A DNA stretch of 64,000 nt, from positions 434,001 to 498,000 of the forward strand of contig CAWAQJ010000014.1 of assembly GCA_963784175.1 (NCBI GenBank), read 5' to 3'. This DNA is from JAIBJN01 sp963784175. GTDB lineage: Bacteria; Actinomycetota; Thermoleophilia; Gaiellales; Gaiellaceae. Below the pieces are notes generated by a model. It made no database searches and was not told the DNA's origin. It saw only the letters and a program-made list of their open reading frames with translations. Each line of letters starts with the position of its first letter. Position 1 is the stretch's first letter. The position numbers and the translations under genes are program-made. Positions 6,892-14,860 of this stretch are shown here, piece by piece.

Positions 6892-8335
6892 AACAAGCCT
6901 CCTTGTCCGAATGCCTTCCGCGCTCAAGCGCGCGCTCGCGCGTGAGGTCTCGCGGCGGCAGGGGACGATGAACGACGTCGCCGTCTCGATCCTCGCCGAG
7001 CGCTTCGGCGTCGAGTTCGAGCCGAGCGGACGCCGCGGTGGCTCCACCCCTGGTGCGAGCGGCGCGGTGCTCCTGCGCGTGCCGCCGCCTTTGAAGGCTG
7101 CGCTCAAGGACGAGGCCGACCGTTCTGCTAGCACGACGAACCAGCTCGTCGTGACGACACTCACCACAGCACTCACAGGAAAGGACGATATGGCCAGCAC
7201 GAACGGAAAGACCAACGGCAGAGCGCGCTCCGAGGACAAGGTCCGCGTGGCCGTCATCGGCGTCGGCAACTGCGCCAACTCCCTGCTCCAGGGAGTCGAG
7301 TACTACAAGGACGCCGATCCGGACGCCTTCGTCCCGGGTCTCATGCACGTCGACCTCGGCGGCTATCACGTGCGCGACATCGAGTTCACCGCCGCCTTCG
7401 ACGTCACGACGGACAAGGTCGGCAAGGACCTCGCCGACGCGATCTGGGCGCACCCGAACGACACCTACAAGTTCGCCGACGTCCCCAAGACGGGCATCAC
7501 CGTCTCCCGCGGCATGACGCACGACGGGCTCGGCAAGTACATCTCCGAGGTGGTCGAGAAGGCTCCCGGCGACACCGACGACGTCGTCGAGATCCTCAAG
7601 GAGACGAACACCGACGTGGTCGTCAACTACCTTCCGGTCGGCTCCGAGGAGGCGACCAAGTGGTACACGGAGCAGATCCTCAAGGCCGGGTGCGCGATGG
7701 TGAACTGCATGCCCGTCTTCATCGCCAAGGGCGGCTACTTCGGGAACCAGTTCGAGCAGCACGGCCTGCCGATCATCGGCGACGACATCAAGTCCCAGGT
7801 CGGCGCGACGATCACGCACCGTGTCCTCACCTCGCTCTTCCGCGAGCGCGGCGTCCATCTCGACCGGACGATGCAGCTCAACGTCGGCGGGAACTCGGAC
7901 TTCCTCAACATGCTCGAGCGTGAGCGCCTCGAGTCGAAGAAGATCTCGAAGACGAACGCGGTCACGTCCATGCTCGACTACGACATGGGCGCCGGCAACG
8001 TGCACGTCGGCCCGTCCGACTACGTGCCGTGGCTCACCGACCGCAAGTGGGCCTACATCCGCATGGAGGGCACCTCCTTCGGCGACGTGCCGCTGAACGT
8101 CGAGCTCAAGCTCGAGGTCTGGGACTCCCCCAACTCGGCCGGCATCGTCATCGACGCCGTCCGCATGGCCAAGCTCGCCCTCAACAACGGCGTCTCCGGC
8201 GCCCTCGAGGGCCCCAGCGCCTACCTGATGAAGTCGCCCCCGAAGCAGATCATCGACGACGAGGCGCACGACCTCACCGAGGCGTTCATCAAGAAGTACG
8301 CGCGCAAGACCGCCAAGGTCGCCGCGAAGTCCTAG
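6878..8335 (+). CDS. ino1: Inositol-3-phosphate synthase with N-terminal tandem ribbon-helix-helix domain
   Basis: NAD-dependent cytosolic enzyme converting glucose 6-phosphate to inositol 3-phosphate. Residues about 120-485 are a complete actinobacterial-type synthase, with the Rossmann motif VIGVGNCANS (about 126-135) and conserved NYLPVGSE and GGNSDFLNM segments. The first 104 residues are extra: two repeats, each strand-helix-turn-helix (SLLVRMPSALKRAL and VLLRVPPPLKAAL begin them), resembling Arc/CopG DNA-binding units. Palindromes lie on its own start. An internal ATG at 7190 (Met105), behind AAGGA, could yield the plain 381-residue enzyme, so one gene may make both an autoregulator-enzyme and a free enzyme. 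Confidence 0.92.
   Translation: MAASRTSLLVRMPSALKRALAREVSRRQGTMNDVAVSILAERFGVEFEPSGRRGGSTPGASGAVLLRVPPPLKAALKDEADRSASTTNQLVVTTLTTALTGKDDMASTNGKTNGRARSEDKVRVAVIGVGNCANSLLQGVEYYKDADPDAFVPGLMHVDLGGYHVRDIEFTAAFDVTTDKVGKDLADAIWAHPNDTYKFADVPKTGITVSRGMTHDGLGKYISEVVEKAPGDTDDVVEILKETNTDVVVNYLPVGSEEATKWYTEQILKAGCAMVNCMPVFIAKGGYFGNQFEQHGLPIIGDDIKSQVGATITHRVLTSLFRERGVHLDRTMQLNVGGNSDFLNMLERERLESKKISKTNAVTSMLDYDMGAGNVHVGPSDYVPWLTDRKWAYIRMEGTSFGDVPLNVELKLEVWDSPNSAGIVIDAVRMAKLALNNGVSGALEGPSAYLMKSPPKQIIDDEAHDLTEAFIKKYARKTAKVAAKS
7125..7134. promoter_or_regulatory. Third, imperfect copy of the CTGCTAGCAG palindrome
   Basis: CTGCTAGCAC matches the upstream palindrome at 9 of 10 positions and lies 56 bp before the internal start at 7190, within the region coding for the second ribbon-helix-helix unit. 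Confidence 0.35.
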
Positions 8336-8355
8336 GTCGCTTCTACCGGCTTCTA

Positions 8356-8393
8356 CCGGCTCCGGGCGGGGTCTTGACCGCGCCCGGAGCCGG
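8356..8393 (+). terminator. Long hairpin terminator after ino1
   Basis: A perfect 13-bp stem, CCGGCTCCGGGCG (8356-8368) with CGCCCGGAGCCGG (8381-8393), encloses a further 4-bp stem (GGTC/GACC, 8370-8379). It starts 20 bp after the ino1 stop. A 10-bp tandem repeat (TTCTACCGGC twice, 8341-8360) leads into it. No U-tract. Confidence 0.65.
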
Positions 8394-8411
8394 TGTCACG
8401 CTCTGATGCTC

Positions 8412-8429
8412 CCCCGGGCTTTTCCGGGG
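8412..8429 (+). terminator. Second small hairpin before the FG-GAP gene
   Basis: CCCCGG (8412-8417) pairs with CCGGGG (8424-8429) across a GCTTTT loop. It sits in the leader of the next gene, just before the AAGGAGGA ribosome site, and may be a second terminator or a leader structure. Confidence 0.3.
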
Positions 8430-8454
8430 TGCGGCTTCTTTCAAGGAGGAGAGC

Positions 8455-10044
8455 GTGAGAGTGAAGATTGCGCTGTGCGCGGCAGCGTTCGCTGCGGCGA
8501 TTGCGGCTGGGCCTGCGGCGGCGGCTGAGCTCGACGAGATCCCGAACGACGCAGGGTTCATCGTCGCGGGCAGCCGTCAGGCGAACGGAACCGGGATCGT
8601 CCGGGTCCGGGCCGACGACGACAACAACGGCACCTACGAGCGGCTGGCGACGAGCTTCAACCCCTATCCCGGCCAACCGGTCGGCGACGGTGTCAGGGTC
8701 GCGTCCGGGGACTTCGACGGCGACGGCAACGAGGAGCTGGTCGTCTCCGCCGGCGCGCCGCGTCCCGTCCTGATCTACGAGCTGAACCCCGACGGCACGA
8801 TCGGCTCGCTGCGTGAGGCCTTCCACGTCTTCTCCGCACGCGGCGTGTTCGTGGCGGCCGGCGACCTGAACGGCGACGGACGCGCCGAGCTCGTCACCGC
8901 GGCGGCCACCGGCAAGCCGGCGACGGTGCGCATCTGGTCGGATACCGACCTCGACCTGAAGGTGTTCGACAACCTGACCGATTCGTTCAACGCCTTCGGC
9001 GCCACCTTCGCCGGCGGCGTGCGGGTCGCGGTCGGCAACGTCGACAACGTCGGCGGCGCCGAATTGGTGGCGGCGACAGGGCCCCAGGGGCGCCAGGTGA
9101 AGATCTTCACCGACTCCGACTTCGACCGTGCCGTCTCGGACCAGCCGCTCGCAGACTCGTTCACGATGTACACGTCCTCGTTCAAGGGGGGCCTCTTCGT
9201 CGCGGCGGGCAGCATCGAGGGCGTCGGCGGCAACGGCGCAGAGATCATCGTCTCGCCGGGCGCGAGCTCGGGCCCGCCGAGGGCAGTGGTGATCCGGACC
9301 GACACGGACGCCGACGGCGACGTCTCGGACAACGCCGCGGCGGAGTCGTTCTTCGCCTACGGCTCCACCTGGCGAAGCGGCATCCGCGTGGGCGCCGCCG
9401 ACACCGATCACAGCGGGTTCTTTACGGAGGTCCTGACGGCTCCGGGCGCGTCCGCGGGCATCAAGCACGTGAAGATCTACGACGACCAGGCGAGCGACGC
9501 GGACTTCCTCATCAGCAACAACGCGCTCGACCATTCGTTCGCATCCATGCCCAAGTCGGTGGGATCAGCGGGGGCCTACGTCACCGTCGTGCGCGTCACG
9601 GCCATGTCGTACACGTTCCGGGGCTTTCCGAGTTCCATCCCCGATCCCGGCACGCTGGTCTCCGAGCTCCCGGTGCCCGTCAGCGCCGGACTGATCCGCG
9701 ACCTGGATGTCTCCCTGAACATCTCGCACGCGTTCGACAGTGATCTGGACGTCGCGCTCGTCCACGTGCCGAGCGGGATCACGGTCCCGCTGTTCACCGA
9801 CGTAGGCTCGAACGACGACGGCTTCATCATCAGGCTGAACGACGAGGCCGGAACCGACATCGGAACGGTGCCCGACGACGCCAACGACCGCGCCGTCACC
9901 GGCACGTTCAACCCCGAAGGCGCCGCGGTGCTCTCCGCCTTCGACGGCCTGGACGCCTCAGGCGTCTGGCAGCTGGTGGTGACGGACGACGCCGCAGCCC
10001 TCTCCGGCGTCCTGATGTCCTGGTCGCTGCACGTCACCTACTGA
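8455..10044 (+). CDS. Secreted FG-GAP/VCBS repeat protein with C-terminal P-domain-like module
   Basis: Exported protein of 529 residues. A Sec signal peptide (positive start, alanine-rich core, cleavage near GPAAAAE, about residue 23) leads into repeated modules containing calcium-binding-like DFDGDGNEELVV and DLNGDGRAELVTA segments, i.e. FG-GAP/VCBS beta-propeller blades. From about residue 395 the chain matches proprotein-convertase P-domains (VSLNISHAFDSDLDVALVH ... GVWQLVVTDDAA). No catalytic domain is present, so adhesion or binding is the likely role. A strong AAGGAGGA site precedes the GTG start. Confidence 0.82.
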   Translation: MRVKIALCAAAFAAAIAAGPAAAAELDEIPNDAGFIVAGSRQANGTGIVRVRADDDNNGTYERLATSFNPYPGQPVGDGVRVASGDFDGDGNEELVVSAGAPRPVLIYELNPDGTIGSLREAFHVFSARGVFVAAGDLNGDGRAELVTAAATGKPATVRIWSDTDLDLKVFDNLTDSFNAFGATFAGGVRVAVGNVDNVGGAELVAATGPQGRQVKIFTDSDFDRAVSDQPLADSFTMYTSSFKGGLFVAAGSIEGVGGNGAEIIVSPGASSGPPRAVVIRTDTDADGDVSDNAAAESFFAYGSTWRSGIRVGAADTDHSGFFTEVLTAPGASAGIKHVKIYDDQASDADFLISNNALDHSFASMPKSVGSAGAYVTVVRVTAMSYTFRGFPSSIPDPGTLVSELPVPVSAGLIRDLDVSLNISHAFDSDLDVALVHVPSGITVPLFTDVGSNDDGFIIRLNDEAGTDIGTVPDDANDRAVTGTFNPEGAAVLSAFDGLDASGVWQLVVTDDAAALSGVLMSWSLHVTY

Positions 10045-10052
10045 TCCGCAGA

Positions 10053-10088
10053 CGACGAGGGGGCCGGTCGAGGCCGGCCCCCTCGTCG
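10053..10088. terminator. Bidirectional hairpin terminator
   Basis: A perfect 15-bp stem, CGACGAGGGGGCCGG (10053-10067) with CCGGCCCCCTCGTCG (10074-10088) and a 6-nt loop, lies between two convergent genes whose stops are only 49 bp apart, so it can serve both. Confidence 0.75.
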
Positions 10089-10093
10089 AAGAG

Positions 10094-10933
10094 CTACCAG
10101 CTGGCGACGACCCTGCAGGGCCCGCCCGAGCCCTCTTCCCACGGGATCAGCCCGACGTACGCGGTCGCGCCGCTCGGCGGGATGCAGTCGAGGCCGGTGA
10201 GGTTCTCGATCCCGTAGCGGTCGGTGCCCAGGTACTGGACGTGCACCGGGAAGGTGCTCGAATTGCCCGGGTCGAGGCTGAGCGTGTCGATGCCGATCGC
10301 AGTCACGTCGCGCTTCTCGGCGACGAAGAGCGCGGCCTCGAGGCCCCAGCCGGGGAAGTTGTAGTTCGGGAAGGCGACGCCGCCCTTGAACGCAAGCGGG
10401 TCGTTGACCTTGCTGGCCCAGCCCGAGTCAGCCGCGACGAGGGCCCCTCGGGGGATCTTGCCGTGCTTGCGCTCGAAGCGCTTGATGTCGTCGACCTCGA
10501 CCATCGCGTTCGGGTCCTGCCGTGCCTTCTTGCGGATGTCGACGACGACGACCGGGATGATCAGCTCGGGGACAGTGATCTGCGGCGACAGGCGGCCGCC
10601 CGGGATGAAGTGCCCTGGGACGTCCATGTGGGTGCCCGAGTGCTCGCCGAAGGTCCACTTCTGAGCGTAGAACCCGTCCGTCGCGTAGTTGGCGATCGTC
10701 TCGCGCTCGGGCTCCTCGCCGGTGACGAAGACCGGGAAGCCCTCCCGGAAGGTGTGCGTGAGATCGCAGAAGCGCTGCTTTCGTCCGCGACCGTTCGCGA
10801 GCGCGCTCGCGGGGAAGCTCGCAGCCAGCGCAGCGCCTGCAGCGCCCGCCAGCACGGACCGCCGGCTCACCTTCGGCGTCCCCTCCGCCTCGAGCTGGTC
10901 ACGAACGATCTGAGCAGTGCCCGGAGAACACAT
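10094..10933 (-). CDS. Tat-exported cyclase-family metal hydrolase
   Basis: Member of the cyclase/kynurenine-formamidase-like metal-dependent hydrolase family (279 residues). The metal motif HSGTHMDVPGH (H98, H102, D104, H108) is intact. The N-terminus carries a twin-arginine signal (SRRSVLAGAAGAALAASF, arginines 24-25), so the folded enzyme is exported. Substrate is unknown: family members open formylkynurenine, isatin or other amides and lactams. ATG start at 10933. It diverges from the glycosyltransferase-PHP gene with 83 bp between starts. Confidence 0.85.
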   Translation of the reverse strand: MCSPGTAQIVRDQLEAEGTPKVSRRSVLAGAAGAALAASFPASALANGRGRKQRFCDLTHTFREGFPVFVTGEEPERETIANYATDGFYAQKWTFGEHSGTHMDVPGHFIPGGRLSPQITVPELIIPVVVVDIRKKARQDPNAMVEVDDIKRFERKHGKIPRGALVAADSGWASKVNDPLAFKGGVAFPNYNFPGWGLEAALFVAEKRDVTAIGIDTLSLDPGNSSTFPVHVQYLGTDRYGIENLTGLDCIPPSGATAYVGLIPWEEGSGGPCRVVASW

Positions 10934-11016
10934 TCTTCCTCCTCTCCACGGGGTTGAGGGTCCGACGCTACCAGCGGCGCGCGGGAGCCTTCAAGGGCGG
11001 ACGTAGAATCGACCGG

Positions 11017-12780
11017 GTGACGCTTCGCATTTGCATGGTCACGCCGTTCGCGTGGTCGCAGCCGCACCCGGTCAACGACCACGTCGCCGGAGCCGCCGAG
11101 GAGCTGCGCCGACGCGGCCACGAGGTCGTCGTCCTGGCGCCCTCGGGGCGCGCGACCGACCTCGCCGCGGGCCGCCGCGCGCTCAAGCAGCTCGGCCGCA
11201 AGGGAACGCCGCTCGGAAACGTCGTCGCGCTCGGCCCCGCGATCCCGATCTCGCGCAAGAGCCGGCTCGGCGTTCCGATCGGCGCGCGCGCGAACCTCGA
11301 GCTCGCGCTCTCACGCGACCGCTTCGATGTCATCCACGGCCACGAGCCCGGCCTGCCGAGCCTCTCGTACCTCGCCCTGCGCGACGCGCGCGGGTTGGCG
11401 GTGGCGACGTTCCACTCGCCCGAGCGGCTCGGATACCCGCCGGGCAAGAAGCAGCGCGAGAGGCTCCTCGGGCGCCTGGATGCCCTCACGGCCGTGAGCG
11501 AGGAGACGGCCACGGCGGCTGCCGTGCGGTTCCCCGGCGACTATGCGCTTCTGCCGCAAGGGGTCGACCTGGAGCTCTTCCGGCCCGGAAAGCCCCGCGC
11601 ACGCTTCGTGCTCGAATGGCGCAGCGAGGAGCTCCCGCGCCTTCGTGCCGCCTTCCGCGCGCTCGCAGACCTGCCCGGCTGGGAGCTGACCGTCCTGCGC
11701 ACGACGTCCCTGGCGGGACGTCCGTACGTCCCCCGCGCGCTGCGCGGCCGCGTCACCGTGCGCACCGCGCTCGACGCACGCGCCCGGGCAGACGCGCTCG
11801 CCGGCGCCGCGGGCCTCGTCCCCGCCGCGCGGGGCAACGAGCGCCTGCCGCTCGAGGCGGCTGCCGCCGGCGTCTCCGTGGTCGACCCGCCCGGCGCGGC
11901 CGAGCAGCCCGAGCTCGTGGGCGCGGCGCTCGCGCGCCTCGGCGAAGACGAGGCGTGGCGGGCCCGGAGCGCCGCGACCGCCAGGAAAGGGGTCGAGCGT
12001 CAGGGCTTCGGGCAGCTGGCGGACGATCTGGAGCGAACCTACTCCACCGTCCTCGGCAAGCGCCGGGCGGCTCCCCCACAGGCCGCCGACCCGCTCGCCG
12101 ACCGCCCCTTCGTGGTCGCCGACCTGCACATGCACACGGAGCATTCGCACGACTGCGCCGTTCCCGTGCCGGCGCTCCTCGACCACGCGGAGAGCATCGG
12201 CCTGGGCGCGATCGCGATCACCGACCACAACGTCTTCTCCGGCGCCCGGGAGGCCGTGGAGCTGGCCCGCGACCGCGAGCTGATCGTGATCCCGGGCGAG
12301 GAGGTCAAGACCGACGCAGGCGAGGTCATCGGCCTCTTCCTCGAGGAGGAGATCCCGCGCGGCATGTCGATGGGAGACACGATCGCGGCGATCCGCGAGC
12401 AGGGCGGCGTCGTCTATCTCCCCCACCCCTTCGACCGGCTGCACACGATCCCCGACGCGACGACGCTGCACCGCCACCTGGCCGAGATCGACGTCTTCGA
12501 GGTCTTCAACGCCCGCCTCCTGTTCGACGCGATGAACGACGAGGCGCTGCGGTTCGCGCGCAAGTACAACCTGACCATGGGCGCGGGCTCGGACGCCCAC
12601 GTGCTCCAGGGCGTGGGCACGGGCGTCGTGCGCCTGCGCGCCTTCGAGACCCCCGAGGAATTCCTCATCAGCCTGCGGAGTGCGGAGATCGTCCGGCGCC
12701 CGAAGTCGCTCCTCTATCTCCAGGGCTTGAAATGGGTCGCGCAGGCGCGCGAACGGAGGACGAAGGCCGGGGTCCGGTAG
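11017..12780 (+). CDS. GT4-like glycosyltransferase fused to PHP-family phosphoesterase
   Basis: Two-domain cytosolic protein of 587 residues. Residues 1-350 are a GT-B-type group 4 glycosyltransferase: an N-terminal CMVTPFAWSQPHPVNDHV segment, DVIHGHEPGLPSL, and an acidic NERLPLEAAAAG motif where nucleotide-sugar would bind. Residues 366-560 form a PHP metal-dependent phosphoesterase with DLHMHTEHSHD (about 368), ITDHN, PGEEVKT and a final GSDAH, so the metal ligands are present. GTG 11017 is chosen because TAGAAT (11004-11009) lies 7 nt upstream, a leaderless arrangement. The reaction partner is unknown. Confidence 0.83.
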   Translation: MTLRICMVTPFAWSQPHPVNDHVAGAAEELRRRGHEVVVLAPSGRATDLAAGRRALKQLGRKGTPLGNVVALGPAIPISRKSRLGVPIGARANLELALSRDRFDVIHGHEPGLPSLSYLALRDARGLAVATFHSPERLGYPPGKKQRERLLGRLDALTAVSEETATAAAVRFPGDYALLPQGVDLELFRPGKPRARFVLEWRSEELPRLRAAFRALADLPGWELTVLRTTSLAGRPYVPRALRGRVTVRTALDARARADALAGAAGLVPAARGNERLPLEAAAAGVSVVDPPGAAEQPELVGAALARLGEDEAWRARSAATARKGVERQGFGQLADDLERTYSTVLGKRRAAPPQAADPLADRPFVVADLHMHTEHSHDCAVPVPALLDHAESIGLGAIAITDHNVFSGAREAVELARDRELIVIPGEEVKTDAGEVIGLFLEEEIPRGMSMGDTIAAIREQGGVVYLPHPFDRLHTIPDATTLHRHLAEIDVFEVFNARLLFDAMNDEALRFARKYNLTMGAGSDAHVLQGVGTGVVRLRAFETPEEFLISLRSAEIVRRPKSLLYLQGLKWVAQARERRTKAGVR

Positions 12781-12819
12781 GAGGTCGGCGAGGGGACCCC
12801 GAATACCGTTCGCGACCCC

Positions 12820-13404
12820 GTGCCAGTGTCCGCCGACGATATCTCCGAGCGCTACCTGAAGAAGGCGATTGCCGAGATCAACGATCTCGGCCATGAGATC
12901 GCCCAGTCGGCAGGGTCCGAGCGCGTGCCCGTGCTCGGGTCGGGGCACCCGCTCGCGGACATCATGCTGCTCAAGCACACGCCGCAGACCGCGGAGGTGC
13001 ACGAGGGTGTTGCGTTCTTCGGTCGCGCGGGACAGGCCGTCCTCAAGTCGATCCAGCGCCTGCGCGTCGACCCGATGGCGATCTACGGGACGAACTGCAT
13101 CAAGTTCGAGGGAGCATCCGAGGAGGACACGTCGAGCTGGCTGGCGCGGGAGCTGCACGTCGTCCAGCCGAAGATCGTCGTGGTCATGGGGCAAGATGCC
13201 CTCTCATGCCTGAACGCCGTCAGGTTTCCACTGGCGACGGAGGTCGAGGACCGGTTGGGGGAGATCCAGCGGTTCACACCGACGATCGACGCCCTGCTGA
13301 CCCCGGACCTAGACACCTCGCTGGACGAGACCCGTACGAAGCGCGATTTCTGGGACGCGTTCAAAGCCCTCGGCCCCTGGTGGGCCGAGCTGCCGCCGTA
13401 CTAG
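12820..13404 (+). CDS. Uracil-DNA-glycosylase-superfamily protein, degenerate active site
   Basis: 194 residues with the family 4/5 uracil-DNA glycosylase fold: GSGHPLADIMLLKHTP is followed by GVAFFGRAGQAVLKSI, matching the usual GEAPG...G-PFVGRAG layout. The usual GEAPG motif reads KHTPQ, and the C-terminal His-Pro motif before the KR-x-x-W helix reads TPD, so key catalytic positions appear changed. It may bind rather than excise, or act on another lesion. GTG start at 12820; its 3' end overlaps the next gene by 25 bp, suggesting translational coupling. Confidence 0.68.
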   Translation: MPVSADDISERYLKKAIAEINDLGHEIAQSAGSERVPVLGSGHPLADIMLLKHTPQTAEVHEGVAFFGRAGQAVLKSIQRLRVDPMAIYGTNCIKFEGASEEDTSSWLARELHVVQPKIVVVMGQDALSCLNAVRFPLATEVEDRLGEIQRFTPTIDALLTPDLDTSLDETRTKRDFWDAFKALGPWWAELPPY

Positions 13405-14105
13405 CGATCCTGACGGCGCTCGCCGTCTACTACGCGGTCTCCGAGTCCCTCTACGACCTCGGCCTCTGGGGCGACGTCGCGTTCGTCGGGCTCGTGCTCA
13501 TGCCCGCGTTCTTCTCGCTGACCTGGCTCGCCGTGCCGTTCTGGCAGCGGGCGAACCCGTCGAGGGTGCCCGTGGCGATCCTCGTCCTCTTCGCCCTGAC
13601 GGTGACCTTCGAGCTGGCAGGGCTCGACGTGGCTGCGAACTTCACGAAGTTCGCGGCGGTCACGGCGGCCGGCTTCTGGGTGCTCACGTTCTTCGAGGCG
13701 GTGAGCTGGGTGCTCCTCGTGGCGCTGCTCATCGTCCCGGTGGACATCTACTCGGTCTTCCGCGGCCCGACGAAGGTGATCGTGGAGCAGCAACCGCAGG
13801 TGTTCGATGCACTCTCCATCGCCTTCCCCCTCCCCGGCGAGCACAACTCTGCCCAGCTCGGCCTCCCGGACGTGCTCTTCTTCGCGCTCTTCCTCGGGAC
13901 GACGATCGTCTTCACGCTCCGGCCCTTCCTCACCTGGGTCCTGATGACGCTCTCCTTCGGGACGACGCTGGCGCTCGCAGTGGGGTTCGAGATCTCCGGC
14001 CTCCCCGCCCTGCCGCTCCTCTCCGCGGCGTTCCTGCTCGCCAACGCCGACCTGATCTGGAAGCGGATGCGAACCCCTCGGCCCGAGGAGCCGGCGCCGG
14101 AATGA
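13380..14105 (+). CDS. Integral membrane protein of unknown function
   Basis: I do not recognise this family. The 241 residues form about seven hydrophobic segments (for example LWGDVAFVGLVLMPAFFSL and ASWVLLVALLIV-like stretches), a polar loop with FRGPTKVIVEQQPQVF in the middle, and an acidic tail EEPAPE. GTG 13380 begins the first helix directly; no earlier sensible start exists outside the upstream gene. It overlaps the upstream gene by 25 bp and the downstream phosphoesterase by 4 bp (ATGA), so the three probably form one transcript. Confidence 0.7.
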   Translation: MGRAAAVLAILTALAVYYAVSESLYDLGLWGDVAFVGLVLMPAFFSLTWLAVPFWQRANPSRVPVAILVLFALTVTFELAGLDVAANFTKFAAVTAAGFWVLTFFEAVSWVLLVALLIVPVDIYSVFRGPTKVIVEQQPQVFDALSIAFPLPGEHNSAQLGLPDVLFFALFLGTTIVFTLRPFLTWVLMTLSFGTTLALAVGFEISGLPALPLLSAAFLLANADLIWKRMRTPRPEEPAPE

Positions 14106-14860
14106 AAGTCGCCGCGCTCTACGACATCCACGGGAACCTGCCCGCCCTCGAGGCGGTCCTCGCCGAGGTCGAGGAGGCCGAGCCGGACGTCGTCGTGGTG
14201 GGCGGCGACATCGTCCTCGGGCCCATGCCGGGCGAAACCCTCGAGCTGCTCCTCGGGCTGGGCGACCGTGCGGTCTTCGTCCGCGGCAACTGCGACCGGC
14301 TGATGAACGAGGTGGTCACGGAGGGAGGCCTCAACGCCGACCGCGCCCGCTGGTCGGCCGAGCAGCTCGCCCGGGGACAGCGCGCGTGGCTCGGGGCGCT
14401 CCCCGACACGCAGTCCGTCGAAGTCGACGGGATCGGCCCGACGCTCTTCTGCCACGGCTCGCCGCGGAGCGACGAGGAGATCCTCACCGCGATCTCGTCG
14501 GAGCTGCGCGTGGCCGAGGCCGTGAAAGGGGTGGCGGAGCCCGTCGTGGTCTGCGGACACACGCACGTGCAGTTCGACCGCTTGGCCGCCGAGAAGCGGC
14601 TCGTGAACGCCGGCAGCGTCGGCATGCCCTACGAGTCGCTGCCCGGTGCGTACTGGGCGCTCCTGGGCCCGGGCCTCGAGCTGCGGAGGACGGACTACGA
14701 CCGCGAGGCAGCCGCCGCAGCCATCCGCGCGACGTCCTTCCCGGATGCGAACGAGTTCGCCGCGGAGAACGTCCTCACCGTCCCGAGCGGCCACGAGGCG
14801 ACGGAGCTCTTCGAGCGCATGGCCGTGCTGGAAACCGACGAGCCGTCTAGCTCTTCGTGA
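14102..14860 (+). CDS. Calcineurin-like metallophosphoesterase
   Basis: Cytosolic YfcE/MJ0936-like phosphoesterase of 252 residues. The dimetal signature is complete: ALYDIHGN (D8, H10), VVVGGDIV, VRGNCDR, FCHGSPRS and CGHTHVQ. Members cleave phosphodiesters or phosphomonoesters of nucleotides; the natural substrate is not evident. Its ATG overlaps the previous stop (ATGA). Its end overlaps the convergent RNA methyltransferase by 14 bp. Confidence 0.88.
   Translation: MKVAALYDIHGNLPALEAVLAEVEEAEPDVVVVGGDIVLGPMPGETLELLLGLGDRAVFVRGNCDRLMNEVVTEGGLNADRARWSAEQLARGQRAWLGALPDTQSVEVDGIGPTLFCHGSPRSDEEILTAISSELRVAEAVKGVAEPVVVCGHTHVQFDRLAAEKRLVNAGSVGMPYESLPGAYWALLGPGLELRRTDYDREAAAAAIRATSFPDANEFAAENVLTVPSGHEATELFERMAVLETDEPSSSS

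Noticed and set aside
8341..8360. Tandem TTCTACCGGC repeat as a functional element
   Set aside because: Only two 10-bp copies, and the second merges into the terminator stem, so it is most simply explained as part of the hairpin region.
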